Shown here: one piece after another, positions 17,127 through 26,049 of the stretch
How the letters are laid out: every line of letters begins with the position of its first letter
Position numbering within the stretch: position 1 is the stretch's first letter
Assembly: GCA_937877515.1 (NCBI GenBank)
Contig: CALFIX010000038.1
Coordinates: forward strand, 27,437 to 91,436
From: an uncultured Treponema sp.
GTDB taxonomy: Bacteria; Spirochaetota; Spirochaetia; Treponematales; Treponemataceae
Length of the DNA: 64,000 bases
Direction of reading: 5' to 3'
Notes under the pieces: model-generated
Database searches by the model: none
What the model saw: only the letters and a program-made list of their open reading frames with translations
Told to the model about the DNA's origin: nothing
Made by a program: the position numbers and the translations under genes

Positions 17127-17221
17127 TACGCCCGTTACGAAGTAGCGGAACGCATTGGAGTGGTGGCAACGCCAGTCGCTTGCGACCGAAGCCACGAAAA
17201 GCGGGGAACTTGTTTTTTTTT
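17127..17221 (+). other. GC-rich structured intergenic element ending in T9
   Basis: This stretch is clearly more GC-rich than its surroundings. It can form CCGTTAC/GTAGCGG (17132-17148, one wobble), TGGC/GCCA (in 17164-17174) and the perfect GTCGC-TT-GCGAC hairpin (17175-17186), the last two enclosed by GTGG/CCAC, and it ends in nine T. It could be a small structured RNA, an unusual terminator or a copy of a dispersed repeat. I find no second copy in this window and no coding frame. Confidence 0.5.
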
Positions 17222-17223
17222 AC

Positions 17224-17267
17224 ACAAAATAAAATTACACGTGAACAAAAGTGTAATTTTATTTTGT
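17224..17267. repeat. Perfect 17-bp inverted repeat
   Basis: ACAAAATAAAATTACAC (17224-17240) and its exact reverse complement (17251-17267) flank a 10-nt loop. A second small hairpin, ACGTAAA/TTTACGT (17271-17287), follows. Together with the preceding element they fill most of the ABC-F to ileS gap. The long AT stem may act as a rho-independent or mRNA 3'-end-protecting structure. Confidence 0.7.
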
Positions 17268-17324
17268 TTAACGTAAAAACTTTACGTTTGTAAGTTGATT
17301 TCGTCCAATAAGAAAACGCTTCTG

Positions 17325-17353
17325 TTGAATAAACCCTGTAAAATGTGTATACT
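17325..17353 (+). promoter_or_regulatory. Promoter for ileS
   Basis: TTGAAT (17325-17330), 17-nt spacer, TATACT (17348-17353). Predicted start near 17360, leaving only about 40 nt of leader, too short for a T-box. Confidence 0.65.
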
Positions 17354-17400
17354 CCTTAGCAAAATATTTTCTATAAAAAGCATTTCCAAAAGGGGATTTT

Positions 17401-20400
17401 ATGTACAAGGCAGTTGACCCAAAAGTTGAGTTTCCAAAGCAGGAAGAAGAAGTTTTAAAATTCTGGCAGGACAATGAAACATTTAAAAAGAGTCTTTCTC
17501 AGAGAGAGGGAGCAGAAGATTACGTATTTTACGACGGTCCTCCATTTGCAACAGGACTTCCACACTTCGGACATTTTATTCCTTCTACAATAAAAGACAT
17601 CATTCCGCGTTATCAGACTATGCGCGGTAAGCACGTAACTCGTCGTTTTGGATGGGACTGTCATGGTCTTCCGGTAGAAAATTTGATTGAAAAGGAACTT
17701 GGCTTAAACTCTAAGCATGAAATAGAAGCGTATGGCGTTGCAAATTTTAACGACAAATGCCGTGCTTCTGTTTTAAAGTACACCGGTGAATGGCGTAAGA
17801 CCATTACACGCATGGGACGCTGGGTAGACTTTGATAACGATTACAAAACCATGGAACCTGCTTACATGGAAAGCATCTGGTGGGTTGTAAAAAGCTTGTG
17901 GGATAAGGGCCTGGTTTACGAAGGTCAGTACATTTTACCTTACTGTCCTCGCTGTGCAACCGTTCTGGCAACGCATGAAGTTGCCCAGGGCTATAAAGAA
18001 GTACAAGACCCGGCGGTAACAATTCGCTTTAAGGTAACAAAAGCTCCAAAGGCAATTGATGACCCGGAGATGACAAACGGAAAAACATACTTCCTTGCAT
18101 GGACAACTACTCCATGGACACTTCCTAGCAACATGGCACTTTGCGTCGGACCTGACATTGACTACGTAAAGATTTTAGATAAAGAAAGCGGTGATTACTA
18201 CATTCTTGCAAAAGCCCGCCTCGGCGCATACTACAAGGATGAGGGTGCTTACGAAATTATCTATACACGCAAGGGAACAGATTTCTTAGGTGCTCATTAC
18301 GAGCCTCTCTTCCCTTATTTTGCCCAGTATGAAGATCCTGCCGCATGTGCGGAAAAGAGTAAGCAGAAGTGTACGGACGGAGCATTCCGTGTTTTTGTTG
18401 ACGGCTATGTTTCTACAGAAGACGGTACCGGTATCGTTCATAACGCAAATGGCTTTGGTGAAGACGATAACCGTGTCATGAAGGGGAGCGGTATTCCTGT
18501 AGTTGCTCCAATTGACGCAGAGTGTAAGTTTACAAAAGAAGTTACAGATTACGCCGGTGTTTTTGTAAAGGATGCCGACAAGGACATTATCGCTCGCCTT
18601 AAGGCTGAAGGAAAGCTTGTAAAGCGCGAAACTGTTAATCACCAGTATCCGCATTGCTGGAGATGTGGTTCTCCTTTAATTTACCGTGGTGTAGGAAGCT
18701 GGTTTGTCCGTGTTTCTGATGAACATGATAAGCTCTTAAAGGCAAACAGTCAGATTAAATGGCAGCCGTCTCACATAAAGGAAGGCCGCTTCGGTAAGTG
18801 GCTTGCAGGCGCACGTGACTGGGCAATCAGCCGTAACCGCTACTGGGGTAACCCTATTCCGATCTGGAAGTGTGAGGACAGTGAGTGTGCAGAAACTCTC
18901 TGTGTAGGAAGCCGTGAAGAGCTTAAAAATTTAAGCGGCGTTTACCCGGAAGACCTGCACAAGCATTTTGTAGATAAAATTACCATTCCGTGTCCTAAGT
19001 GCGGAAAAACAATGCACCGCATTCCTGAAGTTCTCGACTGCTGGTTTGAAAGCGGTTCTATGCCTTATGCTCAGCAGCATTATCCGTTTGAAAACAAAGA
19101 TAACTTTGAAAAGCTTTTCCCTGCAGACTTTATTTCTGAAGGTCTTGATCAGACCCGCGGATGGTTCTATTCGCTTACAGTTTTAGCCGCAGAGCTTTTT
19201 GATAAGCCTGCATTTAAAAACTGTGTGGTAAACGGAATTGTCTTAGCCGAAGACGGCCGCAAGATGAGTAAGAGCTTAAGAAACTACACAGACCCTGTAG
19301 AAGCAATTAATAAGTTTGGAGCCGATGCAATCCGCCTTTTCCTTATGCACAGTGCTGTTGTTAAGGCTGATGAAATTCGTTATTCAGATGACGGCGTTAG
19401 AGAAATCTTAAAGAGCATTATTTTACCTCTCTGGAACAGTTACAGCTTCTTTGTTCAGTATGCAAACATTGACGGCGTTACATGTACGGGGCATGAGTTT
19501 GATGACCATCTTCCTGTAAATCCTTTAGACAGATGGCTTTTGTCTGTAAGCCAGAAGATGGTAAAGGATGTAATTAGTGCAATGGAAGATTATGACTTAA
19601 GTGCCGCAATTGACCCTTGGCTTAGTTTTATAGATCAGCTTAACAACTGGTACATTCGTCGTAACCGCCGTCGCTTCTGGAAGAGCGGAAGTGACTCGGA
19701 CAAGATGGAAGCCTATGGAACCTTGTACAGTGCATTAAAGACATTTACGCAGGTTGCCGCTCCGTTCATTCCGTTCCTAACAGAAACTATGTGGCAGAAT
19801 CTTCGTACTCAGGAAGATAAGGAAAGCGTTCACCTTTGCGACTTCCCGACATACAATGAAAGATTCCGTGACGAAGCCTTAGAGTTCCAGATGGCAACTG
19901 TTCAGAAAGCCGTAAGTATGGGACGAAGCTTACGCAATCAGTTTAACTTAAAGAACAGGCAGCCTCTCTTAAGTATAGCCCTTGTTACACGCAATGCCGA
20001 AGAAAAGAAAGTTTTAACTGATATGGAAGACACCATAAAGGAAGAACTTAACGTAAAAGAAGTTATCTTCCACGAGAGGGAAGATGAGCTTGTTGAATAC
20101 AAGGCAAAGGCAAACTTTAAGGTTCTCGGAAAGGTTTTAGGTCCTAAGATGAAGGCCGCTGCAGGAGAAATTCTAAAGCTTACAAATGAGCAGATTGCGG
20201 CAATCTTAGACGGACAGAAGCTAAGCATTACTGTTGACGGAACGGATGTTGAACTTAACACGGAAAGCGTAATCGTAGAACGCTTTGAAAAGGAAGACCT
20301 TAAGGTTTTAAATGACGGAACATTAACAGTCGGTCTGGATACAAAGATTACGGACGAGCTTAAAAAAGAAGGTTATGCCCGCGACCTTGTACGTGGAATT

Positions 20401-20616
20401 CAGAACCTTAGAAAAGAAAGCGGATTTGAAGTTACTGACCGCATAAATCTTACTGTTAGCGGAAGTGAAGAAGCCAAGAGTGCCTTTGAAATGTTTAAGG
20501 ACTTTATCTCTGGAGAAACTTTAGCCTCCAGTGCTGCATGGGCTTCAGAGCTTAGCGGTGCCGTAAAGATAGAAGCTGATGATGTTACATGGTCTGTTAG
20601 CGTAAAAAAAGCATAA
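17401..20616 (+). CDS. ileS: Isoleucyl-tRNA synthetase, eukaryote-like type
   Basis: Class I aminoacyl-tRNA synthetase of 1071 residues charging tRNA-Ile. The HIGH-type motif is PHFGH (54-58) and the KMSKS loop is KMSKS (621-625). The CP1 editing domain (WTTTPWTLPSNMA) and a CPRC/CGS zinc-like segment are present. Length and the KMSKSLRNYTDP context match the type 2, eukaryote-like IleRS that spirochaetes are known to use, a class associated with reduced mupirocin sensitivity; that phenotype is inference. ATG 17401 follows AAGGGG by 6 nt. It is followed closely by a lipoprotein gene with its own GAGGAAAG site. Confidence 0.96.
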   Translation: MYKAVDPKVEFPKQEEEVLKFWQDNETFKKSLSQREGAEDYVFYDGPPFATGLPHFGHFIPSTIKDIIPRYQTMRGKHVTRRFGWDCHGLPVENLIEKELGLNSKHEIEAYGVANFNDKCRASVLKYTGEWRKTITRMGRWVDFDNDYKTMEPAYMESIWWVVKSLWDKGLVYEGQYILPYCPRCATVLATHEVAQGYKEVQDPAVTIRFKVTKAPKAIDDPEMTNGKTYFLAWTTTPWTLPSNMALCVGPDIDYVKILDKESGDYYILAKARLGAYYKDEGAYEIIYTRKGTDFLGAHYEPLFPYFAQYEDPAACAEKSKQKCTDGAFRVFVDGYVSTEDGTGIVHNANGFGEDDNRVMKGSGIPVVAPIDAECKFTKEVTDYAGVFVKDADKDIIARLKAEGKLVKRETVNHQYPHCWRCGSPLIYRGVGSWFVRVSDEHDKLLKANSQIKWQPSHIKEGRFGKWLAGARDWAISRNRYWGNPIPIWKCEDSECAETLCVGSREELKNLSGVYPEDLHKHFVDKITIPCPKCGKTMHRIPEVLDCWFESGSMPYAQQHYPFENKDNFEKLFPADFISEGLDQTRGWFYSLTVLAAELFDKPAFKNCVVNGIVLAEDGRKMSKSLRNYTDPVEAINKFGADAIRLFLMHSAVVKADEIRYSDDGVREILKSIILPLWNSYSFFVQYANIDGVTCTGHEFDDHLPVNPLDRWLLSVSQKMVKDVISAMEDYDLSAAIDPWLSFIDQLNNWYIRRNRRRFWKSGSDSDKMEAYGTLYSALKTFTQVAAPFIPFLTETMWQNLRTQEDKESVHLCDFPTYNERFRDEALEFQMATVQKAVSMGRSLRNQFNLKNRQPLLSIALVTRNAEEKKVLTDMEDTIKEELNVKEVIFHEREDELVEYKAKANFKVLGKVLGPKMKAAAGEILKLTNEQIAAILDGQKLSITVDGTDVELNTESVIVERFEKEDLKVLNDGTLTVGLDTKITDELKKEGYARDLVRGIQNLRKESGFEVTDRINLTVSGSEEAKSAFEMFKDFISGETLASSAAWASELSGAVKIEADDVTWSVSVKKA

Positions 20617-20642
20617 TCTAAGGACAGAAGAGGAAAGTTTTT

Positions 20643-21590
20643 GTGAAAAAAAATAAAATAAGCGTTTTGACTGGAATTTTTCTTTTTAGCGTTGTTACGT
20701 TATTTTTCATGGCTTCCTGTAAGAGTACTCCTGCACCCTTGCCGGAAGTAGATCCTCTTTCTGTATTAGAAGAAGATTCAAGCATTTACGCTTATGTGCC
20801 TGTTCAAAATCATAAAAAGCTTACAAAAGATGTTATTTATGCAACTGTCAGTGGCGTAACTGAAAAAGATGCAGAACGAATAGTTGAGCATGTAGAATCC
20901 TTGTATGCAGGTCTTGGAACTGTAAAAGACCGCTCAAGACTTCAAATTGTAGCCTGTGGAAGTATTCCTCAGATTGCCGTTAACGCAGTTTTTAAAAAGA
21001 AAAACGGTTGGGAAAAGACAGAGTATGATGCTGCCACAACAGAAGAAAATACTTTGTTAGGTTATCCTAATAAATTTTCCTTTTATACAAGACTAGATAC
21101 AGATTTTGAGCTTAGTTTTCCTTCTGAAAAAATGTTCTGTGCTTCCCGTGCGGTTATGCCGCTTTTGGATCGTTATTCCTTACGGCAGAAACTTTCAGAA
21201 ACTCCCTATTCAGACTGGATAAAGCAGGAAACAGAAGATATACTTTTTTACATTACAAAGCCAGGTCAGTATTTACGTAGCATGATTGGTATGAATGTAA
21301 ATGGCTGTGATGCTGTTTTTGGAAAAGTTATTGCAGAAAAAGATGACAATTATTCTTTAGAGTTTTACGTACACCTTTCAAATGAAAAAGCCATGAGGTT
21401 TTTTGTTTCTGCTCTCTCTCTTAGTTTTGGAATGATGGGCGGGACTGTAGAGCAAGTTGACTCTCTTACTGTAAAAATGAGTGGTGTAGAGTTTTCAGAA
21501 AATAAAATTATTGAACTTTTTACGCGGGACCCTATAACAGGAAAGCATTATAAAGTTGTTGATGATACTATTGTAGAAGAAAAGAGGTAA
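20643..21590 (+). CDS. Lipoprotein of unknown function
   Basis: Predicted lipoprotein of 315 residues. A Lys-rich start (GTG at 20643, GAGGAAAG 5-6 nt upstream), a hydrophobic segment and the lipobox FFMASC give lipidation near Cys26. The mature part has no motif I recognise; it looks like a mixed alpha/beta domain, with YAYVPVQNHKKLTKD and DAVFGKVIAEKDDNYS segments. It lies 26 nt after ileS and 5 nt before the UPRTase gene, so it is probably in one operon with them, though a link in function is not evident. Confidence 0.75.
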   Translation: MKKNKISVLTGIFLFSVVTLFFMASCKSTPAPLPEVDPLSVLEEDSSIYAYVPVQNHKKLTKDVIYATVSGVTEKDAERIVEHVESLYAGLGTVKDRSRLQIVACGSIPQIAVNAVFKKKNGWEKTEYDAATTEENTLLGYPNKFSFYTRLDTDFELSFPSEKMFCASRAVMPLLDRYSLRQKLSETPYSDWIKQETEDILFYITKPGQYLRSMIGMNVNGCDAVFGKVIAEKDDNYSLEFYVHLSNEKAMRFFVSALSLSFGMMGGTVEQVDSLTVKMSGVEFSENKIIELFTRDPITGKHYKVVDDTIVEEKR

Positions 21591-21595
21591 AGACT

Positions 21596-22636
21596 ATGCA
21601 AGATGAAAAAATTATTTTAAAGGCAGAGGATTTAGACGGTTATTTAACAAATGAAGACATGGAAGATCTTCATTCTCTAGAGAATATGTATTCCAGCACA
21701 ATGAAGAGTTTTGACCCTAAAGATGAAGAGCAGATAATTAAGCACTTTGATGAAATGGGGCACAAAATGCAAGAGATTTGTGCAAAGCATGAGCGCATTA
21801 AAGTTTATTCTTTTGATACAGAAGAAGGTGCTCATGCAGAAGCAAGTCGTGTAATTTCAAAGCTCCGTGATGTAAAAACAGACCATGCAGAGTTTATGTA
21901 TTACAGTCAGAGAGCTTATGAAATGCTTTTCCGTCTTGCATACACAGATGAACATTCTGACAAAAAAGGTCATATCATTGTAAAGACTCCTGTAAATAAT
22001 CCTGTTCAGAATTATGCAGTTCATAAAATTCCAAATGTTGATGACAAAATTTTAGACAGCGTAATGTGCGTTATGCTTCGCGGTGCACTTTTACCAAGTA
22101 TGATCATGTCAAAAGAAATTCAAGAGTATTCTTCTACAGATTACATTACACCTTTTGCACTTTTTAAAATTAGCCGTGATGATACCCGTCATGAAAATGA
22201 TATGCAGTACATTTTGAACCTTAAGAATTCTTTCTTTAATTTGGAAGAACTTGACGGTAAGGACTGGGTTTTTGCTGACCCAATGAATGCAACAGGAGGT
22301 TCCCTTGTTACAGTTGTAAAGTATCTTGAAGCTCAGGGCATTAAGCCTAAAAGCATAAAATTCTTTAACGTAATTTCTGCCCTTAAAGGAAGTCTTAGAG
22401 TAACTAGAGCTCTTCCTAACTGCACCTGCTACACATTATGGATGGATCCTGTGTTAAATGAAAAGGCTTATATTATGCCAGGTTTAGGAGATGCCGGAGA
22501 CCGATTAAATGGCTGTGATAATCATGAGCACCCTCGTAATATTATTCAGCTTATAGCTGATTATGGTCATAATATAACTGGTCTTTATCGCTCTCAGCTC
22601 CACAAAATAGAACAAACTGTTTTAGGTTGTCTTTAG
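21596..22636 (+). CDS. upp: Uracil phosphoribosyltransferase with long N-terminal extension
   Basis: Makes UMP from uracil and PRPP in pyrimidine salvage. The C-terminal 210 residues carry the UPRTase blocks: MCVMLRGALLPSM, the PRPP loop DPMNATGGS (228-236) and the uracil site MPGLGDAGDRL (about 295-305). The family is usually about 208 residues; this protein is 346, with about 130 extra N-terminal residues rich in acidic and helical sequence (for example DAEF-like MEDLHSLENMYSS) that I do not recognise. ATG 21596 is preceded by AGAGGTAAAG. It sits between two lipoprotein genes, 5 nt on each side. Confidence 0.85.
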   Translation: MQDEKIILKAEDLDGYLTNEDMEDLHSLENMYSSTMKSFDPKDEEQIIKHFDEMGHKMQEICAKHERIKVYSFDTEEGAHAEASRVISKLRDVKTDHAEFMYYSQRAYEMLFRLAYTDEHSDKKGHIIVKTPVNNPVQNYAVHKIPNVDDKILDSVMCVMLRGALLPSMIMSKEIQEYSSTDYITPFALFKISRDDTRHENDMQYILNLKNSFFNLEELDGKDWVFADPMNATGGSLVTVVKYLEAQGIKPKSIKFFNVISALKGSLRVTRALPNCTCYTLWMDPVLNEKAYIMPGLGDAGDRLNGCDNHEHPRNIIQLIADYGHNITGLYRSQLHKIEQTVLGCL

Positions 22637-22640
22637 TTTT

Positions 22641-23276
22641 ATGAAAAAACGTGCATCTGGAAAAACTGTAAAAGCCTTATTCAGTTTGTTTTTTATAGTT
22701 TTAGTTTTCTCTTCTTGTGTAACTAATTACCTTGCAATTCCTGGAGAAACTACTGCACGTAAAAAAAATATTACAATTGAATATTTTTCTGTAGCTCAAG
22801 GTTATGAGGAAGTAAAAAATTATTCTAAGGCAATTGAATATTATAAGCTTACTTTAGGGAATCCGGAACTTAGAGAAAGTGCAAAATATAAAATTGCCCG
22901 TTGTTACGCTTTATCAAAAGATTGGGAAAACGCCCGTCTTTCTTATGAAGAGCTTTTACAACGTGATAGAGATAACTCAAGTATAAAGCTTTCTTTGGCA
23001 TACATATATGCAATGAACGGGAATATTACAGAGTCTCTTTCCATTTATAAAGAAATGTCAGAAAAAAATCCCGGAGACGCCAGCATAATAAAAAATTACA
23101 TAGCGGTCTTACTTAGTGACGGAAAGTATGAGCTTGCAGAAGAACAATTCAACATTCTAAAAGAACGCTTTCCTGATGATTCAAATCTTTCTGAAGTTCA
23201 TTCCAAAATTTCTGAAGGCCTTTCTGACATGACTCCTCTGGAAATTGAAGAAAATGGAGCTGAGAACTCTTTTTAG
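22641..23276 (+). CDS. TPR-repeat lipoprotein
   Basis: Predicted lipoprotein of 211 residues with lipobox VFSSC near residue 26. The mature part is built from tetratricopeptide repeats: GYEEVKNYSKAIEYYKLTL, YALSKDWENARLSYEELL, YAMNGNITESLSIYKEM and LLSDGKYELAEEQFNIL, each with the small-residue and Pro/Asp spacing of TPRs. Such proteins are scaffolds at the envelope; the partner is unknown. It begins 4 nt after the UPRTase stop and overlaps by 4 nt the stop of the convergent minus-strand gene. Confidence 0.8.
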   Translation: MKKRASGKTVKALFSLFFIVLVFSSCVTNYLAIPGETTARKKNITIEYFSVAQGYEEVKNYSKAIEYYKLTLGNPELRESAKYKIARCYALSKDWENARLSYEELLQRDRDNSSIKLSLAYIYAMNGNITESLSIYKEMSEKNPGDASIIKNYIAVLLSDGKYELAEEQFNILKERFPDDSNLSEVHSKISEGLSDMTPLEIEENGAENSF

Positions 23277-24532
23277 AGTTCCGCTTGATTTGCTAAAAAT
23301 GCTCTGTATTTTTCAGGATTCACTCTAAAAGCTATTATTGGTGACTCTTTGTCTTTCATTGCATGTGCCAGAGCTTCTTCAGATTCTCTTGCAAGTCGTT
23401 CCCCGGAAATAAGCCTTAAAGATCTTGTAGAAATGCCTATGTTAACATTTAAGTCTAGTTTTTCTTCCTTTATTATTGAAAGTATGTTTGTGTGAAGGTT
23501 TTCTGCAATCTGTATTGTTGAATCTGTTCCTTCGTTTTGTATAATAGCACAGCAACCGTCAGTTTTGTAATCAAAAACTAAATCGTCAAATTTAAATGTC
23601 TTTATAATGAGTGAGGAAATTTTTTTTGCGGCTTCTGTATTCCAATCTATGTTTGGAATGCGTAAAGTTATCAGCGCTAAATCCTGTTCGCTTGATGCGG
23701 CTCTTATGAGTTCTTTGTCCAGACGTGGTATAAGGTAACTTTGCCAGCCAAAACCTGTTGTCGGGTTAAATAAACCATGCTCTTTACTTTCGTTTTGTTC
23801 AGGAGCGGTCTCTTTTTCTTCATTTTGAGTTTTAGCCGGTTCAGTTTCCAAAGCCGGTTCAGCTACCTGAGCCGGTTCAGCTTGAGGAGACGTGACGTCC
23901 TTCTGTGTATTTTTAGAGTTTTCTAAAGCTGCCTTTACTTCTGGCTTTGCATCATAATCAATTGAATTTAAAATTTTATCTTCTGCACCTGTTCCGTCTT
24001 TTTCATTTTCCAGTGTTTCTTCTTCATCTTCTTTGCCGTCTTTAATTGTAAACAGATAAACTGCTGTCACGGCTGTCGCAATAAAAATAATTAAAGATGC
24101 AATAAGTCCCTTGTAAAAAATGGAAGAAGGCTTTAGCTTGTAAATTGAAACTGCAAAATTAATAAGATCTCCGTCTGGTGTATTTATGCCTGAACTATAA
24201 AACTCCGTAAATATTGATGTTGAATTCAGGTTTTCTATGGAGGTATTTGAAGGGTAGAGCAGAATCGGCTTTTTATTTAGAGTTATGCTAAGGCTTTCTA
24301 TGTTTTCCATGGAATCTAAGGAATCTAACAGAGTATTGTAAAAATTTTTTGAACCGGGTTTTGCATTTCTTAAGCTCTTGGAAATTGCCCTTGTTACCTC
24401 AGAAAACTGTTCCTGGGTTCTTTTTGTTCCTGTAGTGTATTCAAAGCAAAGCAAAAAAACATAAATAAAAAAAGTAAAAATGTATACTGCTGAAATCCAA
24501 ACGGACACCGTTTTTACTTGCTTATTTTTCAT
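23273..24532 (-). CDS. Two-helix membrane protein with degenerate GGDEF domain
   Basis: Protein of 419 residues with a periplasmic sensor-like arrangement. Helix 1 is at about residues 8-30, then about 110 periplasmic residues, helix 2 at about 138-162, a long acidic Glu/Pro/Ala linker (about 165-255) and a C-terminal domain. The end resembles a GGDEF fold (LDLNVNIGIS, RLARESEEALAHAMKD, IIAFRV), but the signature turn reads YKTDGCCAII, so it is not expected to make c-di-GMP. It may bind a ligand or act as a scaffold. ATG 24532 follows GAGAGG. It is the last gene of a minus-strand run after two Maf paralogues. Confidence 0.6.
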   Translation of the reverse strand: MKNKQVKTVSVWISAVYIFTFFIYVFLLCFEYTTGTKRTQEQFSEVTRAISKSLRNAKPGSKNFYNTLLDSLDSMENIESLSITLNKKPILLYPSNTSIENLNSTSIFTEFYSSGINTPDGDLINFAVSIYKLKPSSIFYKGLIASLIIFIATAVTAVYLFTIKDGKEDEEETLENEKDGTGAEDKILNSIDYDAKPEVKAALENSKNTQKDVTSPQAEPAQVAEPALETEPAKTQNEEKETAPEQNESKEHGLFNPTTGFGWQSYLIPRLDKELIRAASSEQDLALITLRIPNIDWNTEAAKKISSLIIKTFKFDDLVFDYKTDGCCAIIQNEGTDSTIQIAENLHTNILSIIKEEKLDLNVNIGISTRSLRLISGERLARESEEALAHAMKDKESPIIAFRVNPEKYRAFLANQAEL

Positions 24533-24540
24533 AATTCCTC

Positions 24541-26049
24541 TCAACCCTCGTACCTAGAATTATATCGCAGAGTGTGGCTGTATGCAAGTTTGCAAAGTTC
24601 AAATGAGCTCCTGCCATTATTTTCTTCCTGCTTCTTAAGCCATGCCATATATGGAAGTGCATAAGGTAAGATTTCTTCTTTTTTTAAGGCTTCGTTTATT
24701 TTTTCTTTAAGTTTTACATAAAAGTTTTCTTTTGCCACCTTAATTTCTTTTTGCCCTGACATTAAAAAACAGTTTTGAAGTTTAGCCTTATTTTCCCATG
24801 TTTCATTAAGTGAATTATAGGTGTATTCATTTTCTATTAGCCACTCTTTTAAGCCATTTCTGTATGAAATTAGAGTTCTGCTTGTCCTGGGATTAACAAG
24901 ATTTTTTGTAAATTCTGTATTTTTAGAACTTTCTTCTAAAGCTGTCCTAAAAAAAAGTTTTGTTTCCCATGTTTCCTGGCTAAAGGTTTTATTTTCTTTT
25001 CTTACTCTTTCATTTTCTAGATAAGAGCCTCTTGCATAGCTTGCACCGCTAGAATAGCAGAAATCCGCTCCGAAAAATTTTAATTTTGTAAAGCCCATTT
25101 GCCGGGCGCTGTCGCAGGCAGCAATTGTAACAGTCCCTGAGCCAGAGTTTAACTTTGTAATTTTTAAGTATTGTAGGGCTTCTAAGGTAAGTGGATGCCT
25201 GTTTGCTGTAAGGTAGGTTGCATGTCCTTTTTTTTGAAGAAAATCTATGGTTTCATGTGGTATAGATAAGTCTAATATAAATGTTGTCTTTTTGCTTTGA
25301 GAAGCATTCTTGGTTTTTCTAAAGTGTTCCGTAGAAATATGCTGCCCGTCTACAGAAATTACAAAATCGGAATATATGTTTTTTTTACATAAAATGGAGT
25401 AGGCTGTATCTGTTGAAAAAATTATGTAGTTTTCTCTATGCTTTATGAGTTCTTCCATGCTTTTGTTTAGGCTGGGGCCTGCTGCAATTATGGCAGCTGT
25501 CTTTTTTGTTTCAGGAAGTGAAAAGCTGTTTTCTTTTAGATTTATTAGATTTAAGAGTATGTTTCTTTCCCAAATTTTCCCAAAGTGTGCCTGTGTAGAA
25601 AAATCCCGGCTTATAGCTTCGGTTGCTTCATTTACGGCTTTTGAAATATGCTCTTTTGCTTCTGGTACTTCCAAAATCCAAGTTCTGTAAAACAAAACGC
25701 TTAATGAACCGTCGGTAATTGGATTATAAAATTTTATTAGCTTTTCTTTTAAATTGTCTTTTGTACATAAAATTACATTTGAAGAAAAAACTGTCAAAGC
25801 TTTACAGAACTCAAGACTTTCTGAATCTGTTTCACATGCAAAGATTTTACTTTTAGGATGCTTTTTTTCTAAGGCTTTTATGTGAAAACCTGTCCCTATG
25901 CCACAAATTACAAAGCACTCTCCCTCTGTTTTTTCTGCAAAAAGCTTTGCTTCATTTTGAGGATTGTATTTTGAGTGCATTGGTTTTCCACTTTTAAAGA
26001 TTGCTATTTCTTCTTCTGTCTTTGCTTTGCAGGTTCCGCTATAAATCAT
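24541..26049 (-). CDS. Maf/DUF115 family motility-associated glycosyltransferase, copy 2
   Basis: Protein of 502 residues in the MptE-like/DUF115 (flagellin Maf) family. The core has AAIIAAGPSLNKS (about residue 186), IIFSTDTAYSILCKKNI, DFVISVDGQH and later FFGADFCYSSG, matching the Rossmann-like DUF115 module. Maf proteins transfer nonulosonic acids (pseudaminic or legionaminic type) onto flagellin in Campylobacter, Clostridium and Aeromonas; T. denticola flagellins are known to be glycosylated. It overlaps the upstream paralogue by 11 nt. The NeuB-type gene at 56890-58074 could supply the donor sugar. Whether it is the transferase or an accessory form is open. Confidence 0.8.
   Translation of the reverse strand: MIYSGTCKAKTEEEIAIFKSGKPMHSKYNPQNEAKLFAEKTEGECFVICGIGTGFHIKALEKKHPKSKIFACETDSESLEFCKALTVFSSNVILCTKDNLKEKLIKFYNPITDGSLSVLFYRTWILEVPEAKEHISKAVNEATEAISRDFSTQAHFGKIWERNILLNLINLKENSFSLPETKKTAAIIAAGPSLNKSMEELIKHRENYIIFSTDTAYSILCKKNIYSDFVISVDGQHISTEHFRKTKNASQSKKTTFILDLSIPHETIDFLQKKGHATYLTANRHPLTLEALQYLKITKLNSGSGTVTIAACDSARQMGFTKLKFFGADFCYSSGASYARGSYLENERVRKENKTFSQETWETKLFFRTALEESSKNTEFTKNLVNPRTSRTLISYRNGLKEWLIENEYTYNSLNETWENKAKLQNCFLMSGQKEIKVAKENFYVKLKEKINEALKKEEILPYALPYMAWLKKQEENNGRSSFELCKLAYSHTLRYNSRYEG

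Noticed and set aside
17361..17400. T-box leader for ileS
   Set aside because: The predicted leader is only about 40 nt and lacks T-box motifs.
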